Below, piece after piece: positions 62,932 to 64,000 of a DNA stretch of 64,000 bases (within the stretch, counting starts at the first letter, position 1; each line of letters starts with the position of its first letter). Both the position numbers and the translations under genes were made by a program. The stretch is from Ornatilinea apprima (GTDB taxonomy: Bacteria; Chloroflexota; Anaerolineae; Anaerolineales; Anaerolineaceae), in assembly GCF_001306115.1 (NCBI RefSeq), contig NZ_LGCL01000031.1, positions 27,022 to 91,021 of the forward strand, read 5' to 3'. Under the pieces are notes generated by a model that was not told where the DNA came from, did no database searches, and saw only the letters and a program-made list of their open reading frames with translations.

Positions 62932-63023
62932 CCCCGCAATTCTTGGATTGCGGGGAATGCAGTTTAAGGCGTTCTTGTAGACGCTAAATTTCCTGGGGCT
63001 GTCCACTCTGTAGAGACAGCCCC
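62932..63023 (+). other. two hairpins downstream of xylH
   Basis: CCCCGCAAT/ATTGCGGGG (62932-62955) and GGGGCTGTC/GACAGCCCC (62995-63023), each nine perfect pairs. Neither has a T run; they probably mark the 3' end of the operon. Confidence 0.55.
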
Positions 63024-63248
63024 ACTTACATCCCTGAAGTTCAGGGCGTGCCGGTAGCCCGAAGCCGGGAGCCACTCCATGAAGCATAAATCTCCGAAGA
63101 GACCAGCGCCCCAGGTATCTTAGCCGTCACAATCGAACACTGCCAAAGATTCGCTGGCACGGTAAAGCAACTAAAACCATCACAGGCAAGTTCGACGGGC
63201 AGGCCCACCATCCACATATAGTCAAAATCACGCCACATCAAGCATCGT

Positions 63249-63401
63249 CGTCGGAGGAATGAGCCGAAACTTGAGGAGTGTCCAATTCCAAGCGAAAAGA
63301 GTTTCCCGGCCCGCCGGTGGGTCATCGAATGGACTTTTGGATGGTTAGCCAAGCGCCGCAGTATCAAAATCCAGTGGTGCAAATTCAATCCACATTTCTA
63401 A
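63249..63401 (+). pseudogene. IS5-type transposase C-terminal remnant
   Basis: Plus-strand residues ARRWVIEWTFGWLAKRRSIK and the final stop match the C-terminal RRWVVERTFxWL motif (DDE glutamate) of IS5-family transposases. DNA upstream to about 63030 reads as disconnected fragments, so the element is broken. No terminal inverted repeats are seen. Confidence 0.7.
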
Positions 63402-63569
63402 CTGCCTATAGCATTATTCCACAGTACGAGCAGTTAATCCTTCTGCTTCTTTGATGTTCAAAAATCCTTCAATAGCAATTGATAGTTTCATTGACGAACC
63501 TGAAGGTTTTCGGTTTATTACAAAATCCTCCAAAAAAGAAAATTTTATAATCGAAATCCACCGGGCTAA

Positions 63570-63600
63570 TAAAAAACCGGAGATTGTTGGTCTCCGGTTT
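63570..63600 (-). terminator. intrinsic terminator beside a tRNA-like fragment
   Basis: AAACCGGAGA/TCTCCGGTTT, ten base pairs, with a TTTTTT run on the minus strand. It would end a minus-strand tRNA transcript from the fragment at 63609-63665. Confidence 0.75.
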
Positions 63601-63608
63601 GCTCTAGA

Positions 63609-63665
63609 TAGCGGGGAGTGGATTCGAACCACTACCCTAAAGGGTACTAACGTGACCTCCGGGTT
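63609..63665 (-). pseudogene. incomplete tRNA (3' half)
   Basis: On the minus strand AGTGG-TTCGAAT-CCACT is a perfect T arm followed by CCCCGCT and A; before it TACCC-TTTA-GGGTA looks like a long variable arm, and GTAACCCGGAGGTCACG like the 3' side of an anticodon arm. The 5' half (D arm and matching acceptor strand AGCGGGG) is absent, so it is a remnant. Its last 17 bases recur at 43731-43747. Confidence 0.65.
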
Positions 63666-63718
63666 ACAAGAGATTTTCCTGGTTTCGGAACGTTTTGAAC
63701 GCAGGCTGCGCATTTTTG

Positions 63719-63772
63719 CCTGGTCTGAGGGACGCTCTTCTGAAGGGGCCGGAGGATCTTTGGTTACGAGTT
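63719..63772 (+). repeat. 54-bp dispersed repeat, copy 2
   Basis: 48 of 54 positions match 42371-42424, same orientation. Confidence 0.8.
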
Positions 63773-63921
63773 ATTAGACGTATGATAGCGACTTTTTATG
63801 ACCGGGTCAAGTGAGACTTTTTTCGCGGTTACAGTCACAAAAATCCATAGAAGGGGTTGAAAAAAGAGAGAGTTCCAGTCAATATTGAAGTTGGCACAAA
63901 CAACAAAGAAAGGAACTCTCG

Positions 63922-64000
63922 ATGACAGACGAAGCTGTCCATATCAGTATAACCATAAAAGTGGAAGGTGTGACCAAGGAAATTGAGGAAAAAGTGCTTG
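63922..64000 (+). CDS. start of an unidentified gene cut by the window end
   Basis: ATG 63922 with AAGGA eight bases upstream opens a frame beginning MTDEAVHISITIKVEGVTKE and running off the window. 26 residues are not enough for a firm family call; the IS-like surroundings (broken transposase nearby) make a transposase possible. Confidence 0.45.
   Translation, partial: MTDEAVHISITIKVEGVTKEIEEKVL

Noticed and set aside
63609..63720. functional tRNA (Thr, Tyr or class II)
   Set aside because: T arm and variable arm are present, but the D arm and the 5' acceptor strand AGCGGGG are missing.

Overview
The window most resembles a chromosome segment from an anaerobic, sugar-fermenting member of Chloroflexota, probably class Anaerolineae. 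This is inferred from gene content: Thr/Pro-rich lipoproteins with NBR1-type Ig domains, the VTC/DUF4956/carbohydrate-binding trio, an actinobacterial-type xylose isomerase, giant WD40 STAND proteins and many ABC sugar systems. No rRNA or marker-gene comparison was possible. The segment also holds many decayed gene fragments.

Layout. 0-4.4 kb: tRNA-Glu followed by four 91-bp tandem copies of its 3' end plus terminator, a ClC transporter with CBS and TrkA-C domains, a dead response-regulator fragment, and a secreted beta-helix protein behind a promoter, palindrome and terminator-like hairpin. 4.4-11.4 kb: a two-component system, then DUF4956, VTC-type polyphosphate polymerase and a carbohydrate-binding lipoprotein, with the last two sharing an upstream 22-bp motif, then a PAS-GGDEF cyclase. 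11.8-17.2 kb: a DHOD-like ferredoxin-domain enzyme overlapping an alpha/beta hydrolase; then a secretion cluster made of a small exported protein, a signal peptidase I fused to DUF5305 and an EAL domain, and a small RTX-like secreted protein. 17.8-22 kb: NBR1-Ig lipoprotein, rpiB, a PfkB fragment, and a tetR-apbE-FMN-binding-FMN-binding operon with a perfect 16-bp palindrome upstream. 22.1-31.1 kb: a four-gene set (SLOG-4TM, TIR-STAND-TM-WD40, SLOG, membrane/TrkA-N/RyR) that is the strongest candidate for an under-described signalling or defence system. 31.3-36.4 kb: FecR lipoprotein, uracil-DNA glycosylase, small membrane protein, FAD amine-oxidase/desaturase-like enzyme, SDR. 36.7-42.1 kb: a decaying sugar locus (SorC regulator, PfkB kinase and class II aldolase intact; rhamnulokinase, E1-beta, SDR and radical SAM only as remnants), then a GNAT fused to membrane helices. 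42.4-63.8 kb: a xylose/xyloside region bracketed by short repeats and tRNA-end fragments. 63.2-64 kb: transposase debris and the start of an unfinished gene.

How the genes work together. On the minus strand a LacI regulator, an ABC binding protein with two MalFG-type permeases, a GH3 glycosidase, xylA, a DUF4380 protein and xylB form an oligosaccharide-to-xylulose-5-phosphate route; no ATPase is present for that importer. On the plus strand a ROK regulator precedes a complete XylFGH-type monosaccharide importer. The EAL fusion and the GGDEF protein indicate cyclic-di-GMP signalling, with the EAL domain physically joined to a protein-export peptidase.
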